Assembly: GCF_003289625.1 (NCBI RefSeq) | Contig: NZ_QMBN01000004.1 | Location: 159,263-223,262 of the forward strand | Source: Microbacterium sp. SMR1 | GTDB lineage: Bacteria > Actinomycetota > Actinomycetes > Actinomycetales > Microbacteriaceae | Length of the DNA: 64,000 nt | Reading direction: 5' to 3' | Shown here: piece after piece, positions 1 to 8,235 of the stretch | Layout: every line of letters starts with the position of its first letter | Position numbering within the stretch: the stretch's first letter is position 1 | The notes under the pieces: model-generated | Database searches by the model: none | The model's input: the letters and a program-made list of their open reading frames with translations, nothing else | What the model was told of the DNA's origin: nothing | Made by a program: the position numbers and the translations under genes

Positions 1-525
1 TTCCTCGTGTCGTTCGGTGAACGTCCGCGGGTGCATCCGCTCGGCGATCATCCGCAGCGCCTCGCGCACCCGGTTGGGCGTCTCGCCCTCGCACCGCTCG
101 ACCGCAACCCGCTCGAACTCCGCCCGCTCCGCCACGGGCACGATGCACCCGACCTCCTGAATGGCCCGCACATGCCCGCGCACGATGCGCCCCGCCTCCC
201 ACGCGGCCATCGTCACCGGGTAGTTCTCGACCAGATCCCGGGCCTCGTCGATGCGCCGCTGCAGGGTCCGGTCGGTCGCGACGAACACTCCGGCAAGTTC
301 CGCGGCGATGCCCCGCAACGCCATCTCGCGCGCCTTGACCTTCTCCGATGCCCCAGCAGCCTGCTTCTCCGCGAGCACACCAGCCGCCGCGAGCACCCGA
401 ACCTCACGGATCTGCGCCGCCCGCGCAGCATCCGCCGCCCCCTCCGCATCCGCGACGAGCTGAGCGAGGGCGTCGACATCGCTGTCGCTGCCCATTCCGC
501 TGCCAAGCCCGCCATTCGAATGCAT
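1..525 (-). CDS. DUF222/HNH (13E12-repeat) family protein, C-terminus cut off by window edge
   Basis: An open frame runs on the minus strand from an ATG at 525 to the first base of the window, giving 175 residues without a stop. The protein is acidic and alanine-rich at the start, then reads like the DUF222 region: a helical stretch with EKQAAGASEKVKAREMALR, then RRIDEARDLVENYPVTMAAWEAG, RIVRGHVRAIQEVG and TPNRVREALRMIAERMHP. This pattern is typical of the DUF222 domain found before a C-terminal HNH nuclease domain in actinobacteria; the HNH part would lie beyond the left edge and is not seen. A second ATG at 495 is possible. It is divergent from the WXG100 gene. The family is often multicopy and its cellular role is poorly known. 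Recognition comes from the residue pattern only. Confidence 0.8.
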   Translation of the reverse strand, partial: MHSNGGLGSGMGSDSDVDALAQLVADAEGAADAARAAQIREVRVLAAAGVLAEKQAAGASEKVKAREMALRGIAAELAGVFVATDRTLQRRIDEARDLVENYPVTMAAWEAGRIVRGHVRAIQEVGCIVPVAERAEFERVAVERCEGETPNRVREALRMIAERMHPRTFTERHEE

Positions 526-734
526 GTTCTAATGTTGCCACGGACCCCCGACATCGGCCCGCGACTTTCCACAGGCGCCGCAAGGCCACAAGCGGCGCCT
601 CGGCCACAAGACGCTGATGTCCGAGCGGAGCAGGGTGGGGAGTTCTCCCCATCGACCTGATGTGATCGGTGCCGATAGGTTTTCTGTGTCGGCTCCGGAG
701 GGGGGTCGGGACATCTACTTTCAGGAGGGCCGTC
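526..734. promoter_or_regulatory. Divergent intergenic region with hairpin, GGGGAG-TT-CTCCCC inverted repeat and -10 box
   Basis: The gap between the DUF222 gene and the WXG100 gene holds three visible elements. A perfect 8-bp inverted repeat, GGCGCCGC/GCGGCGCC, lies at 574-599, and the 9-mer GGCCACAAG occurs twice (584-592, 602-610). At 637-650 is the perfect inverted repeat GGGGAGTTCTCCCC. A TAGGTT hexamer at 676-681 is a good -10 candidate for the WXG100 gene, leaving a 5' UTR of about 45 nt with an AGGAGG ribosome site at 723-728. The 637-650 element sits about 25 bp upstream of that -10, where an operator or activator site would be. A sister element is at 49459-49472. Confidence 0.5.
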
Positions 735-1022
735 ATGGCTGATTTCGGTGCGTCTTATGGCGAGATGGAGCAGGTTGCGAGCTCGTTGGCGCAGGCTCGT
801 GATGACATTCAGGGTCAGCTGGACACTCTGAAGTCGCAGGTCGACACGCTTCTGGGTGAGGACTTCAAGACGCAGCACGCGTCGGGCAAGTTCGGTGAGG
901 GCTACTCGGAGCTGACGACGGGTCTGAAGAACGCGGTCGATGGCATCAACGACATGTCCGAGTCGCTGCTGGGCATGATGCGCGCGATCCAGGACCTCGA
1001 CCAGCAGCTCGCCGGCAGCTGA
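735..1022 (+). CDS. WXG100-type (EsxA-like) small secreted protein lacking the WXG tryptophan
   Basis: This 95-residue, almost entirely helical acidic protein has the length, repeat-free helical-hairpin layout and central turn of WXG100 proteins, the substrates of type VII (ESX) secretion. The expected W-x-G turn is replaced: the region reads GEDFKTQHASGKFGEGY, and there is no tryptophan in the whole protein. I also do not see the usual C-terminal YxxxD/E signal. The ATG at 735 is chosen because AGGAGG lies 7 nt upstream; an in-frame start at 669 would add an unlikely basic extension. A hairpin follows 20 nt after the stop. No EccC, EccD or other secretion component is in the window, so the machinery must be elsewhere. 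Confidence 0.85.
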   Translation: MADFGASYGEMEQVASSLAQARDDIQGQLDTLKSQVDTLLGEDFKTQHASGKFGEGYSELTTGLKNAVDGINDMSESLLGMMRAIQDLDQQLAGS

Positions 1023-1041
1023 CCCCTTCGCGCGACACCGA

Positions 1042-1079
1042 TTCGGTGCGGACCGGGCTGCATCCTGGTCCGCACCGAA
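1042..1079 (+). terminator. Strong hairpin after the WXG100 gene
   Basis: A perfect 13-bp stem, TTCGGTGCGGACC paired with GGTCCGCACCGAA, with a 12-nt loop, begins 20 nt after the WXG100 stop codon. There is no clear U-run, as is common in high-GC actinobacteria. It probably ends or attenuates transcription so that the small secreted protein is made in excess over the downstream membrane protein. Confidence 0.65.
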
Positions 1080-1087
1080 CTGAGGCG

Positions 1088-1201
1088 GTGTTGCGTTCGG
1101 TGATCGTCGACGATGTGATCGAGCGGCGACAGGCACCCGACTTCATCCCCGCAGACCTGATCACTGCGAACGCGAAGGAGCAACCCGGGTGGCGCGAGTG
1201 A
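1088..1201 (+). CDS. Possible 37-residue small ORF coupled to the next gene
   Basis: A short open frame starts with GTG (1088) or TTG (1091) just after the hairpin and ends at a TGA (1199-1201) that lies inside the start of the next gene (GTG at 1189), an overlap of 13 bases. The product, starting MLRSVIVDDVIERRQAP, resembles nothing I recognise. There is no strong ribosome site before it. It may be a leader ORF that couples translation, or chance. A similar arrangement occurs before the paralogous gene at 2713. Confidence 0.25.
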   Translation: MLRSVIVDDVIERRQAPDFIPADLITANAKEQPGWRE

Positions 1202-1968
1202 CGGAGGAGACGCCGCAGGAACTGGCGCAGCACGCGACCGACTGGGATCGAGTGTCGTGGTGGAAGCTCGAGGCCACCGCGTTCCGCGCGCACCCCGAGG
1301 TGCAGTTGGCGCTGGCCCGGTTGGCGCCGCGTGAGGCCTGGAGCTCGCTCGTGCCCGATCGTCCCGCTTTTGTGCAGCCGCTGCTCGCTTTTGCTCAGAT
1401 CGCCTCCCTCGTGATCCCCGCCGTCGCCGCTTTCGCCTCGTTGCGAGCGGTGCTCATCGAGGGCGACCAACTGGATCTCGCGGTGGCGGGCACGGCGATG
1501 GGCGTCGCCGCCCTCATCGCGTTGTTCGGGGTGCTGTCGCAGCGAGGCCGCCCTGAGAGCGTGCACCCGCGCACCATGCGCACGATCGGCATCGGCCATC
1601 TGATCTCCGCGTTGGCGGTGGCGGTCGTGGCGGTGCAGGCACTCCTCGATGATCGACTCCTCGGCGCCTGGGGCATCGCCGGCGTGCTGGTCGACCTCGC
1701 GCTCGGCGCCTTTCTGACGATCCGCCACCGCCGGATGCCGACGGATGAGAACCGCGACAACATCGAGCGTGCCGGTGCAGGCTTGAACCGTCGGATCGAC
1801 GCCCTGCCACCCGCAGCGGCGGCGGCGACCCTCACGACGATCGGGGAGGCCGTCGACATCCTCGCCTCGCGTGGGCTGATCAGTGCTACCGATGCTGCGC
1901 GCGCGCGCCGCGCACCGTTGGGTCTGCTCGCGGCCACGATGACCGACGCGCCTGCCGGCCGTCAATGA
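1189..1968 (+). CDS. Four-helix membrane protein, paralog of the 2713-3477 gene
   Basis: The 259-residue product has a soluble N-terminus with a WWKLEATAF motif (about residues 21-30), four predicted membrane helices (roughly 63-85, 97-117, 125-148 and 155-175) and a cytoplasmic-looking helical tail. The start is GTG, with AAGGAG 8 nt upstream. The paralog at 2713 has the same plan, sharing DWW(R/K)LEA near the N-terminus and a tail ending in a D-A-R-x-x-P-x-G-(L/M)-L pattern. I do not recognise a named family. Position right after a WXG100 gene suggests a partner, anchor or immunity-like function, but this is inference only. Confidence 0.75.
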   Translation: MARVTEETPQELAQHATDWDRVSWWKLEATAFRAHPEVQLALARLAPREAWSSLVPDRPAFVQPLLAFAQIASLVIPAVAAFASLRAVLIEGDQLDLAVAGTAMGVAALIALFGVLSQRGRPESVHPRTMRTIGIGHLISALAVAVVAVQALLDDRLLGAWGIAGVLVDLALGAFLTIRHRRMPTDENRDNIERAGAGLNRRIDALPPAAAAATLTTIGEAVDILASRGLISATDAARARRAPLGLLAATMTDAPAGRQ

Positions 1969-1990
1969 TGGTGTGTTCTCCCCGATCGGC

Positions 1991-2028
1991 ATCAGGCGGG
2001 GGCAGTGAGATCAGGCGGGGGCAGTGAG
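1991..2028 (+). repeat. Two tandem copies of a 19-bp unit at the lipoprotein start
   Basis: ATCAGGCGGGGGCAGTGAG is present at 1991-2009 and again, unchanged, at 2010-2028. The GTG start codon of the next gene lies in the second copy (2024-2026), and the first copy carries the equivalent GTG in another frame. The duplication therefore doubles the G-rich ribosome-site-like stretch and may be a recent slippage event affecting expression. Confidence 0.9.
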
Positions 2029-2623
2029 CTGGCGGAGAGATGTGTTCGGAGTGACGATGACCGCCATGGCGGGCATCGTTCTGACGGGATGTGGAGCGAC
2101 GGTGGCGCAACCGACGGGAGACGAGCTGTACCAGGAGGCGGAGAGCCTGTACTTCGACTTCCGCGAGACGACGAACGGCGTGCTGGCCGTCATCAACGAG
2201 GGGCCGTGGGAGGTGCGGACATACGGGATGACCCCATCCGGTGTCGGGTGCGACGACGGCTGGAAGTTCGACCTGACACGCACGACCACGATCGATCCGG
2301 CAGAGGTGGCTGGCAGGCGCGACGCCGTCGCGCAGCACCTGGTGTCCGAAGGCTTCGATGTCGACGGCATGGATCTTGCGTCGGGCGAGGTCGCGTCTAG
2401 CGACGTGATCGTCCGTGAGCAGGGCGTCTACTCCCTGCTCACGGTGACGCTGGTCGACAACGGGAACGTCGTCGTCACCGCCACGTCGCCGTGCAAGCCC
2501 GGCGACAAGTTCGAGCTCAACCGGATGCTGTTCGGCAAGGGCCCCCTGCCTGAGGGGTATCTCCCCGACCGGGAATCTCCCTCCGACCCCGTGTTCTTCG
2601 GCACCGACCGCGGCGAGCGCTGA
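2024..2623 (+). CDS. Putative lipoprotein of unknown function
   Basis: The 199-residue product begins MSWRRDVFGV, followed by a short hydrophobic run and the lipobox LTGC, so Cys23 is probably lipidated and the protein anchored outside the membrane. The mature part contains paired WxF and CKPGDKF-type segments and two further cysteines, but no domain I recognise. It lies between the two paralogous membrane proteins and is probably part of the same surface cluster. The GTG start is chosen because it gives the RR-containing n-region; the later ATG at 2057 would leave a very short signal peptide. A tandem duplication overlaps the start. Confidence 0.7.
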   Translation: MSWRRDVFGVTMTAMAGIVLTGCGATVAQPTGDELYQEAESLYFDFRETTNGVLAVINEGPWEVRTYGMTPSGVGCDDGWKFDLTRTTTIDPAEVAGRRDAVAQHLVSEGFDVDGMDLASGEVASSDVIVREQGVYSLLTVTLVDNGNVVVTATSPCKPGDKFELNRMLFGKGPLPEGYLPDRESPSDPVFFGTDRGER

Positions 2624-2630
2624 CTCTCAG

Positions 2631-2665
2631 TCTGAGTGATGTGAGGCTCACGAACAGGGGAGATC
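2631..2665 (+). promoter_or_regulatory. Operator/RBS block, copy 1 (copy 2 precedes treX)
   Basis: This block contains the small palindrome GTGAGGCTCAC (2641-2651), then an 18-nt stretch CACGAACAGGGGAGATCA ending in the AGGGGAG ribosome site just before an ATG at 2666. The same 18 nt recur at 3587-3604 before treX, together with CTGAGT and TGTGAG in matching positions. The palindrome may bind a regulator; the match suggests common control or a duplication of the treX leader. Confidence 0.6.
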
Positions 2666-2716
2666 ATGTCGAGCATGGCCGCCATCGGTGAGGGTCGTTC
2701 GGAGCAGGCGACATGA
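2666..2716 (+). CDS. Possible 16-residue leader peptide before the second membrane protein
   Basis: An ATG with an excellent AGGGGAG ribosome site (spacing 6 nt) opens a 16-codon frame, MSSMAAIGEGRSEQAT, whose TGA overlaps the ATG of the next gene (ATGA at 2713-2716). It could be a true leader peptide coupling translation, or the remnant of a duplicated gene start, since the block before it matches the treX leader. No function is recognisable. Confidence 0.35.
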   Translation: MSSMAAIGEGRSEQAT

Positions 2717-3477
2717 CGTCGGGGCCCGCCGCGCGTTTCGCGGCATCGCGCCGCACGTGGGAGCCCATCGACTGGTGGCGTCTCGAAGCGCGTGCCTGGC
2801 AGGAAGCGCCCGAGGTGCGTCGGGTCATGGCCTTCTTGGCGCCCACCTCGGTGTTCCGGGAGTCGGCCGCCCACTCGGGGAGGCACCCCGTGATGACGAT
2901 CCTGCTTCTGATCTGGAACCTCGTCGGGATGGCGGCGCCGGTGGTTGGCGCTGCGCTGCTTCTCGGGTGGGTGTTCGGCCGAGCGGATATCGCCGCGGTC
3001 GGCGCCGCTGGTGTCGTCTTCGCCGCGGGTGCCGTGGTCGCCGGTGCCGGGCTGCTCACGAGCGGGAGTGATGGGGGCCGCGTCGACGCGGGATCCGCTC
3101 ACGCGGTCGGCTGGATACACGCTCCGGCAGCGGCCGTTGCGCTGGTCGTATCAATACTCGCAGCGACCCAGGATCAGGCCGAGGGCATGTGGGGCATCGC
3201 GCCGATCGCGGCAGATCTCATCGTGGGCGCGTTGTACTTCGTGGTCTTCCGGCGCAAGCCGACGGACGGCTCCGCACGCTGGGAGGGGACGGTGGATCGG
3301 CTCGCCGCGGCCATCGCCGCCCTCGATGACGACACGCGCGCCCGCATCCTGGCGGATGTCGGCGACGCCATCGATGAGCTCGAGACCGCGGGCCGCATCA
3401 CGGAGTCCATCGCGACGGACGCGCGGCAGACGCCGCCCGGTATGCTCGGCGCGCGCTTCGCGCCCCGCCGCGCTTGA
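2713..3477 (+). CDS. Four-helix membrane protein, paralog of the 1189-1968 gene
   Basis: The 254-residue product carries the WWRLEARAW motif near residue 20, four membrane helices (about 57-83, 93-116, 125-146 and 155-175) and a C-terminal helical tail with IGD-type and DARQTPPGMLGARF segments, matching its paralog part by part. It starts at an ATG overlapping the stop of a tiny upstream ORF, with GGAG at 2701-2704. The gene is flanked by the two near-identical operator blocks at 2631 and 3569, as if the segment had been inserted or duplicated upstream of treX. Function is unknown; association with the WXG100 protein is inferred from position. Confidence 0.75.
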   Translation: MTSGPAARFAASRRTWEPIDWWRLEARAWQEAPEVRRVMAFLAPTSVFRESAAHSGRHPVMTILLLIWNLVGMAAPVVGAALLLGWVFGRADIAAVGAAGVVFAAGAVVAGAGLLTSGSDGGRVDAGSAHAVGWIHAPAAAVALVVSILAATQDQAEGMWGIAPIAADLIVGALYFVVFRRKPTDGSARWEGTVDRLAAAIAALDDDTRARILADVGDAIDELETAGRITESIATDARQTPPGMLGARFAPRRA

Positions 3478-3568
3478 CCGGGCGCTGACGCCCGCCCGAG
3501 CGACGAGCCTCGTCGAGAACGGACTCCCGCCGCGCGCTTGTCAAGGGCACCGGGTCGTGTGATTGCGC

Positions 3569-3604
3569 CTGAGTAGTGTGAGCCACACGAACAGGGGAGA
3601 TCAC
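3569..3604 (+). promoter_or_regulatory. treX operator/RBS block, copy 2
   Basis: The palindrome GTGTGAGCCACAC (3577-3589) is followed by CACGAACAGGGGAGATCA, which ends directly before CATG of treX. AGGGGAG at 3593-3599 is the ribosome site. The block is about 85 percent identical to 2631-2665. The inverted repeat is a plausible operator for control of the trehalose operon; no regulator is encoded next to it. Confidence 0.55.
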
Positions 3605-5818
3605 ATGCAGGCATGGCCGGGTTCCGCGTATCCGCTCGGAGCGACCTACGACGGGAACGGGACGAACTTCGCTCTCTTCAGCGAAGGCGCCGAGAAAGTG
3701 GAGCTGTGCCTCTTCGACGAGGACGGCACCGAGACATGCGTCGAGCTGCGCGATGTCGACGCCTTCGTGTGGCACGCCTATCTGCCGAACGTGCAGCCGG
3801 GCCAGCGCTACGGATACCGCGTGCACGGACCGAACGATCCGGCCGACGGCAAGCGGTTCAACCCGAGCAAGCTGCTGCTCGACCCGTACGCCAAGGCCGT
3901 CGAGGGTCAGATCGACTGGGGACAGCCGGTGTTCGGCTACAACTTCGGCGAGCCGGACTCGTTCAACGACGAGGATTCGGCCGCTCACATGATGAAGGGC
4001 GTCGTCGTCAACCCGTTCTTCGACTGGGCGGGCGACCGTCAGCCGAAGATCCCGTACGCCGAGAGCGTCATCTACGAGGCTCACGTCAAGGGCCTGACGC
4101 AGCTGCACCCCGACATCCCCGAAGACATCCGCGGGACCTACGCCGGCCTCGCACACCCCGCCGTCATCGACCACCTCAAGAAGATCGGCATCACGGCGAT
4201 CGAGCTGATGCCGGTGCACCAGTTCGTCAACGACTCCACGCTGCAGGAGAAGGGGCTGTCGAACTACTGGGGCTACAACACGATCGCGTTCTTCGCGCCC
4301 CAGAACACCTACTCGGCCACGGGCGACCACGGCCAGCAGGTGCAGGAGTTCAAGGCGATGGTCAAGGCGCTGCACGCCGCCGGCATCGAGGTCATCCTCG
4401 ACGTCGTCTACAACCACACCGCCGAGGGCAACCACATGGGCCCGACCCTCTCGATGCGCGGCATCGACAACGAGGCCTACTACCGCCTCGAGGACGACGA
4501 CAAGCGCTACTACACCGACTACACCGGCACCGGGAACAGCCTCAACGTCGGCAACCCGCACGCGCTGCAGCTGATCATGGACTCGCTGCGCTACTGGGTG
4601 ACCGAGATGCACGTCGACGGCTTCCGCTTCGACCTCGCCGCGACCCTCGCGCGCGAGTTCTACGACGTCGACCGGCTGTCGGCCTTCTTCGAGCTCGTGC
4701 AGCAGGACCCGATCGTCTCGCAGGTCAAGCTCATCGCCGAGCCGTGGGACATCGGCCCCGGCGGCTACCAGGTCGGCAACTTCCCGCCGCAGTGGACGGA
4801 GTGGAACGGCAAGTACCGCGACACCGTCCGCGACTTCTGGCGCGGCGAGGCATCGACCCTCGGCGAGTTCGCGTCGCGCCTGACCGGTTCGGCCGACCTC
4901 TACGAGCACGACGGCCGGTGGCCGGTGGCATCCATCAACTTCGTCACGGCGCATGACGGGTTCACGCTGCGCGATCTCGTGTCGTACAACGAGAAGCACA
5001 ACGACGCCAATGGCGAGGACGGCAACGACGGCGAGTCGCACAACCGCTCGTACAACATGGGCGTCGAGGGACCCACCGACGACCCGCACGTGCTGACGAT
5101 GCGCGCCCGGCAGCAGCGGAACTTCCTCGCGACGCTGCTGCTGAGCCAGGGCGTGCCGATGATCTGCCACGGCGACGAGCTCGGCCGCACCCAGCAGGGC
5201 AACAACAACGGTTACGCGCAGGACAACGAGCTGACCTGGATCCACTGGGATCAGGTCGACCAGCCGCTCATCGAGTTCACCGCAGCCCTCGCGCGTCTGC
5301 GTCGCCTGCACCCCACGTTCCGGCGCAGCCGCTTCTTCGACGGGCGCCCGGTGCGTCGCGAAGAGGGCGCCCCGGTGCCCGACATCATGTGGCTGCGCCC
5401 CGACGGCACGGCGATGCAGCCCGAGGACTGGGACTCCGGTTTCGGGCGCGCAGTCGGCGTCTTCCTCAACGGCGACGGCATCCGCGAGCGCGACCGTCGC
5501 GGCGAGGACATCTCCGACGACCACTTCTTCGTGCTGTTCAACGCCGGTGACGACGAGGTGGAGTTCACCGTCCCCTCCGACCAGTACGCCGATCGGTGGG
5601 AGGTGCTGATCGACACGAGCGGCGAGCTCGTCGGCACCGAGCCCCTCGAGGGCGGCAACGCGCTGCAGGTCCGGGCCAAGTCGCTCGTCGTCCTGGGCGA
5701 GTACACCGACCCCGAGCCCGAGACCGACCACTCGGTCGCGGCATCGCTCGCGGCATACACGACGCCGATTGACATCATCCCCGCTGAGGCGCCGACCCCG
5801 GAGCTGCCCGGCCGATGA
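3605..5818 (+). CDS. treX: Glycogen debranching enzyme TreX/GlgX
   Basis: This 737-residue GH13 enzyme hydrolyses alpha-1,6 branches of glycogen, supplying linear maltodextrin for TreY. An N-terminal CBM48-like domain (about 1-150) precedes the barrel. The four conserved GH13 regions are visible: DVVYNHT, GFRFDLA with nucleophile Asp343, LIAEPWD with acid/base Glu379, and FVTAHDG with Asp451. HGDELGRTQQGNNN is typical of the isoamylase/GlgX group. The ATG at 3605 is chosen for its AGGGGAG site; an upstream in-frame start would add non-conserved sequence through the operator. The stop overlaps the treY start (ATGA). It opens a three-gene trehalose operon. Confidence 0.97.
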   Translation: MQAWPGSAYPLGATYDGNGTNFALFSEGAEKVELCLFDEDGTETCVELRDVDAFVWHAYLPNVQPGQRYGYRVHGPNDPADGKRFNPSKLLLDPYAKAVEGQIDWGQPVFGYNFGEPDSFNDEDSAAHMMKGVVVNPFFDWAGDRQPKIPYAESVIYEAHVKGLTQLHPDIPEDIRGTYAGLAHPAVIDHLKKIGITAIELMPVHQFVNDSTLQEKGLSNYWGYNTIAFFAPQNTYSATGDHGQQVQEFKAMVKALHAAGIEVILDVVYNHTAEGNHMGPTLSMRGIDNEAYYRLEDDDKRYYTDYTGTGNSLNVGNPHALQLIMDSLRYWVTEMHVDGFRFDLAATLAREFYDVDRLSAFFELVQQDPIVSQVKLIAEPWDIGPGGYQVGNFPPQWTEWNGKYRDTVRDFWRGEASTLGEFASRLTGSADLYEHDGRWPVASINFVTAHDGFTLRDLVSYNEKHNDANGEDGNDGESHNRSYNMGVEGPTDDPHVLTMRARQQRNFLATLLLSQGVPMICHGDELGRTQQGNNNGYAQDNELTWIHWDQVDQPLIEFTAALARLRRLHPTFRRSRFFDGRPVRREEGAPVPDIMWLRPDGTAMQPEDWDSGFGRAVGVFLNGDGIRERDRRGEDISDDHFFVLFNAGDDEVEFTVPSDQYADRWEVLIDTSGELVGTEPLEGGNALQVRAKSLVVLGEYTDPEPETDHSVAASLAAYTTPIDIIPAEAPTPELPGR

Positions 5819-8235
5819 CCGCTCCGATCTCGACCTACCGGCTGCAGATCCGTCCGGCGTTCGACCTCGCGGCCGCCGCCGAGGTCGCGGACTACCTCCG
5901 CGACCTCGGCGTCGACTGGGCCTACCTCTCGCCGCTCCTGGCAGCGGCGGAGGGGTCGGACCACGGCTACGACGTCGTCGACCCGACGATCGTCGACCCC
6001 CGCCGCGGCGGCGCCGAGGGGCTCGCGCGCTTCTCGGCCGCCGCCCGGGATGCCGGACTCGGTGTGCTCGTCGACATCGTGCCGAACCACCAGGGCGTCG
6101 CCGTCCCCGCTGAGAACCCCTGGTGGTGGGACGTCCTCCGCCACGGTCGCGCATCAGTCTACGCCGAGGCGTTCGACATCGACTGGGAGCACGGCGGGGG
6201 CAAGGTCGGCCTGCCGATCCTCGGCTCCACGCTCCGCGAAGCCGTCGCCGCCGGTGAGATCGAGGTCGCGCCGGTGACGGCCGGCGAGGCGAATGGCGCC
6301 GAGGGCGTCGCCCGCTACTACGACCACGTGCTGCCGCTCGCCGACGGGACAGCACCCGCGGCCGCGACGACCGACCCGGCCACCGTGGACGCCGTGCTCG
6401 CCGCTCAGCACTGGCGTGCCGCGTTCTGGCGCGACGACGCGACCGAGCTGAACTACCGGCGCTTCTTCGCCGTGAACACGCTGGCCGGAGTGCGCGTCGA
6501 CGTCCCGGCGGTCTTCGAGGCGAGCCACGTCGAGATCCTTCGCTGGCTGCGCGAGGGCTTGGCCGACGGTCTGCGCATCGACCACCCCGACGGCCTCGCC
6601 GACCCCGGCGGGTATCTCGAGCAGCTCGCCGAGGCGACCGGCGGCGCGTACGTCGTGGTCGAGAAGATCCTCGAGCACGCCGCCACCGACCATGCCGAGC
6701 AGCTGCCCTCCTGGTGGGCGACCGCGGGCACGACCGGGTACGACGCGATGGCCGAGATCGACCGCGTGCTCATCGACCCGGCGGGTGAGGGCCGGCTCGA
6801 CGAGCTCGACGCGACACTCCGGTCGGCGGATGCTCCCGCGTCGTATGACGAGATCGTCCGCGAGGCCAAGCTTGCGGTCGCCGACACCCTGCAGGCCGCC
6901 GAGGTGGGCCGGCTCGTCCGCTGCCTGCCCGACGACGTGCGCGACGAGCTCGGAGAGGATGTCGCACGCGACGTGTTCGCCGAGCTCCTGACGAGCTTCT
7001 CGGTGTACCGCGTGTACCCGCCGGTCGGAGACGAGCTCCTCGCCGAGGCGGTCGCCGCGGCATCCGCATCCCGTCCCGATCTCGCCGACGCCATCGCGAC
7101 CCTCGCCCCGCTGGTCACGGCGGGCGACACCGAGCTGAGCCGCCGATTCGGTCAGACGACCGGGCCGGTCATGGCCAAGGGCGTCGAAGACAGCGCGTTC
7201 TACCGGTATCCGCGTCTCGGCACGCTCACCGAGGTGGGTGGCGACCCCGGCGTCTTCTCGCTCGACATCGCGGGCTTCCACCGCGCGCAGGCCCACCGCC
7301 AGGCGATGTGGCCGCACGCTCTCACGGCGCTGAGCACCCACGACACCAAGCGCAGCGAAGACGTCCGTGCCCGGCTGTCGGTCATCGCCGAGATGCCCGA
7401 GCGGTGGTCCGACGCTCTCGGACGCCTGCGGAAGATCGCCTCGACCGGCGACGGACGCCTCGACGACCTGCTCTGGCAGGCCATCGTCGGAGCGTGGCCC
7501 GCGTCGCCCGAGCGGCTGCGCGACTATGCCGAGAAGGCCTCGCGCGAGGGCGGCATCATCACGACCTGGACCGACCCCGATGAGGATGCCGAAGCCCGCA
7601 TCGTCGCGCTGGTGGATGCCGCCACCTCGGGCGAGGCCCGCGCGGCGGTCGAGGAGGTCGTCGGTGAGCTGACGGCGCCCGGGCGATCGAACTCCCTCGC
7701 CGCCAAGCTGCTGCAGCTGACCGCACCCGGGGTACCTGACGTCTATCAGGGCACCGAGCTGTGGGATCTCTCGCTCGTCGACCCCGACAATCGTCGCGAC
7801 GTCGACTTCGCCGAGCGCCGCGAGCTGCTCGCGAAGCTCGACGGCGGGTGGCATCCCGAGATCGACGACTCCGGCGCGGCGAAGCTCCTCGTCGTGTCGC
7901 GGGCGCTGCGCCTGCGTCGCGATCGCCCCGAGCTGTTCACGCGGTACGCGCCGCTGCCCGTCGTCGGCCCTGCCGCAGAGCACGCCGTGGCCTTCGATCG
8001 GGGCGGTGCCGTGACCGTCGCGACGCGCCTGCCCGTCGGACTCGCCGCGCGCGGCGGATGGGGCGACACGGTCGTGATGGTTCCGCCGGGACGTCATACC
8101 GACCAGCTGACCGGCCGCGCCTGGGACGGCGGCGCCGTGCGGCTGGCCGACCTGCTCGACACGTACCCGGTGGCTCTGCTGGCCGCCGAACGTCCGACCG
8201 CCGAACGTCCGACCACCGAAGGGAAGAACGCATGA
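5815..8235 (+). CDS. treY: Maltooligosyl trehalose synthase
   Basis: TreY (806 residues) is an intramolecular transglucosylase that turns the reducing-end alpha-1,4 bond of a maltodextrin into the alpha,alpha-1,1 bond of trehalose. It starts with TYRLQ and has the GH13 regions [17 protein letters not shown] with Asp256, VVEKIL with Glu283, and [15 protein letters not shown] with Asp510, the last being a hallmark of TreY. The [25 protein letters not shown] motif region is also characteristic. It overlaps treX and treZ by ATGA. Near the C-terminus a 15-bp direct repeat encodes AERPT twice, a small non-conserved extension. Confidence 0.97.
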   Translation: MTAPISTYRLQIRPAFDLAAAAEVADYLRDLGVDWAYLSPLLAAAEGSDHGYDVVDPTIVDPRRGGAEGLARFSAAARDAGLGVLVDIVPNHQGVAVPAENPWWWDVLRHGRASVYAEAFDIDWEHGGGKVGLPILGSTLREAVAAGEIEVAPVTAGEANGAEGVARYYDHVLPLADGTAPAAATTDPATVDAVLAAQHWRAAFWRDDATELNYRRFFAVNTLAGVRVDVPAVFEASHVEILRWLREGLADGLRIDHPDGLADPGGYLEQLAEATGGAYVVVEKILEHAATDHAEQLPSWWATAGTTGYDAMAEIDRVLIDPAGEGRLDELDATLRSADAPASYDEIVREAKLAVADTLQAAEVGRLVRCLPDDVRDELGEDVARDVFAELLTSFSVYRVYPPVGDELLAEAVAAASASRPDLADAIATLAPLVTAGDTELSRRFGQTTGPVMAKGVEDSAFYRYPRLGTLTEVGGDPGVFSLDIAGFHRAQAHRQAMWPHALTALSTHDTKRSEDVRARLSVIAEMPERWSDALGRLRKIASTGDGRLDDLLWQAIVGAWPASPERLRDYAEKASREGGIITTWTDPDEDAEARIVALVDAATSGEARAAVEEVVGELTAPGRSNSLAAKLLQLTAPGVPDVYQGTELWDLSLVDPDNRRDVDFAERRELLAKLDGGWHPEIDDSGAAKLLVVSRALRLRRDRPELFTRYAPLPVVGPAAEHAVAFDRGGAVTVATRLPVGLAARGGWGDTVVMVPPGRHTDQLTGRAWDGGAVRLADLLDTYPVALLAAERPTAERPTTEGKNA
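8185..8214 (+). repeat. 15-bp tandem repeat in treY 3' end
   Basis: GCCGAACGTCCGACC occurs at 8185-8199 and 8200-8214. It adds five codons (AERPT) to the tail of TreY without changing frame, probably a slippage product in a tolerant region. Confidence 0.9.

Noticed and set aside
3398..6355. 985-residue minus-strand frame opposite treX
   Set aside because: Composition is shadow-like, and treX with all GH13 motifs is on the plus strand.
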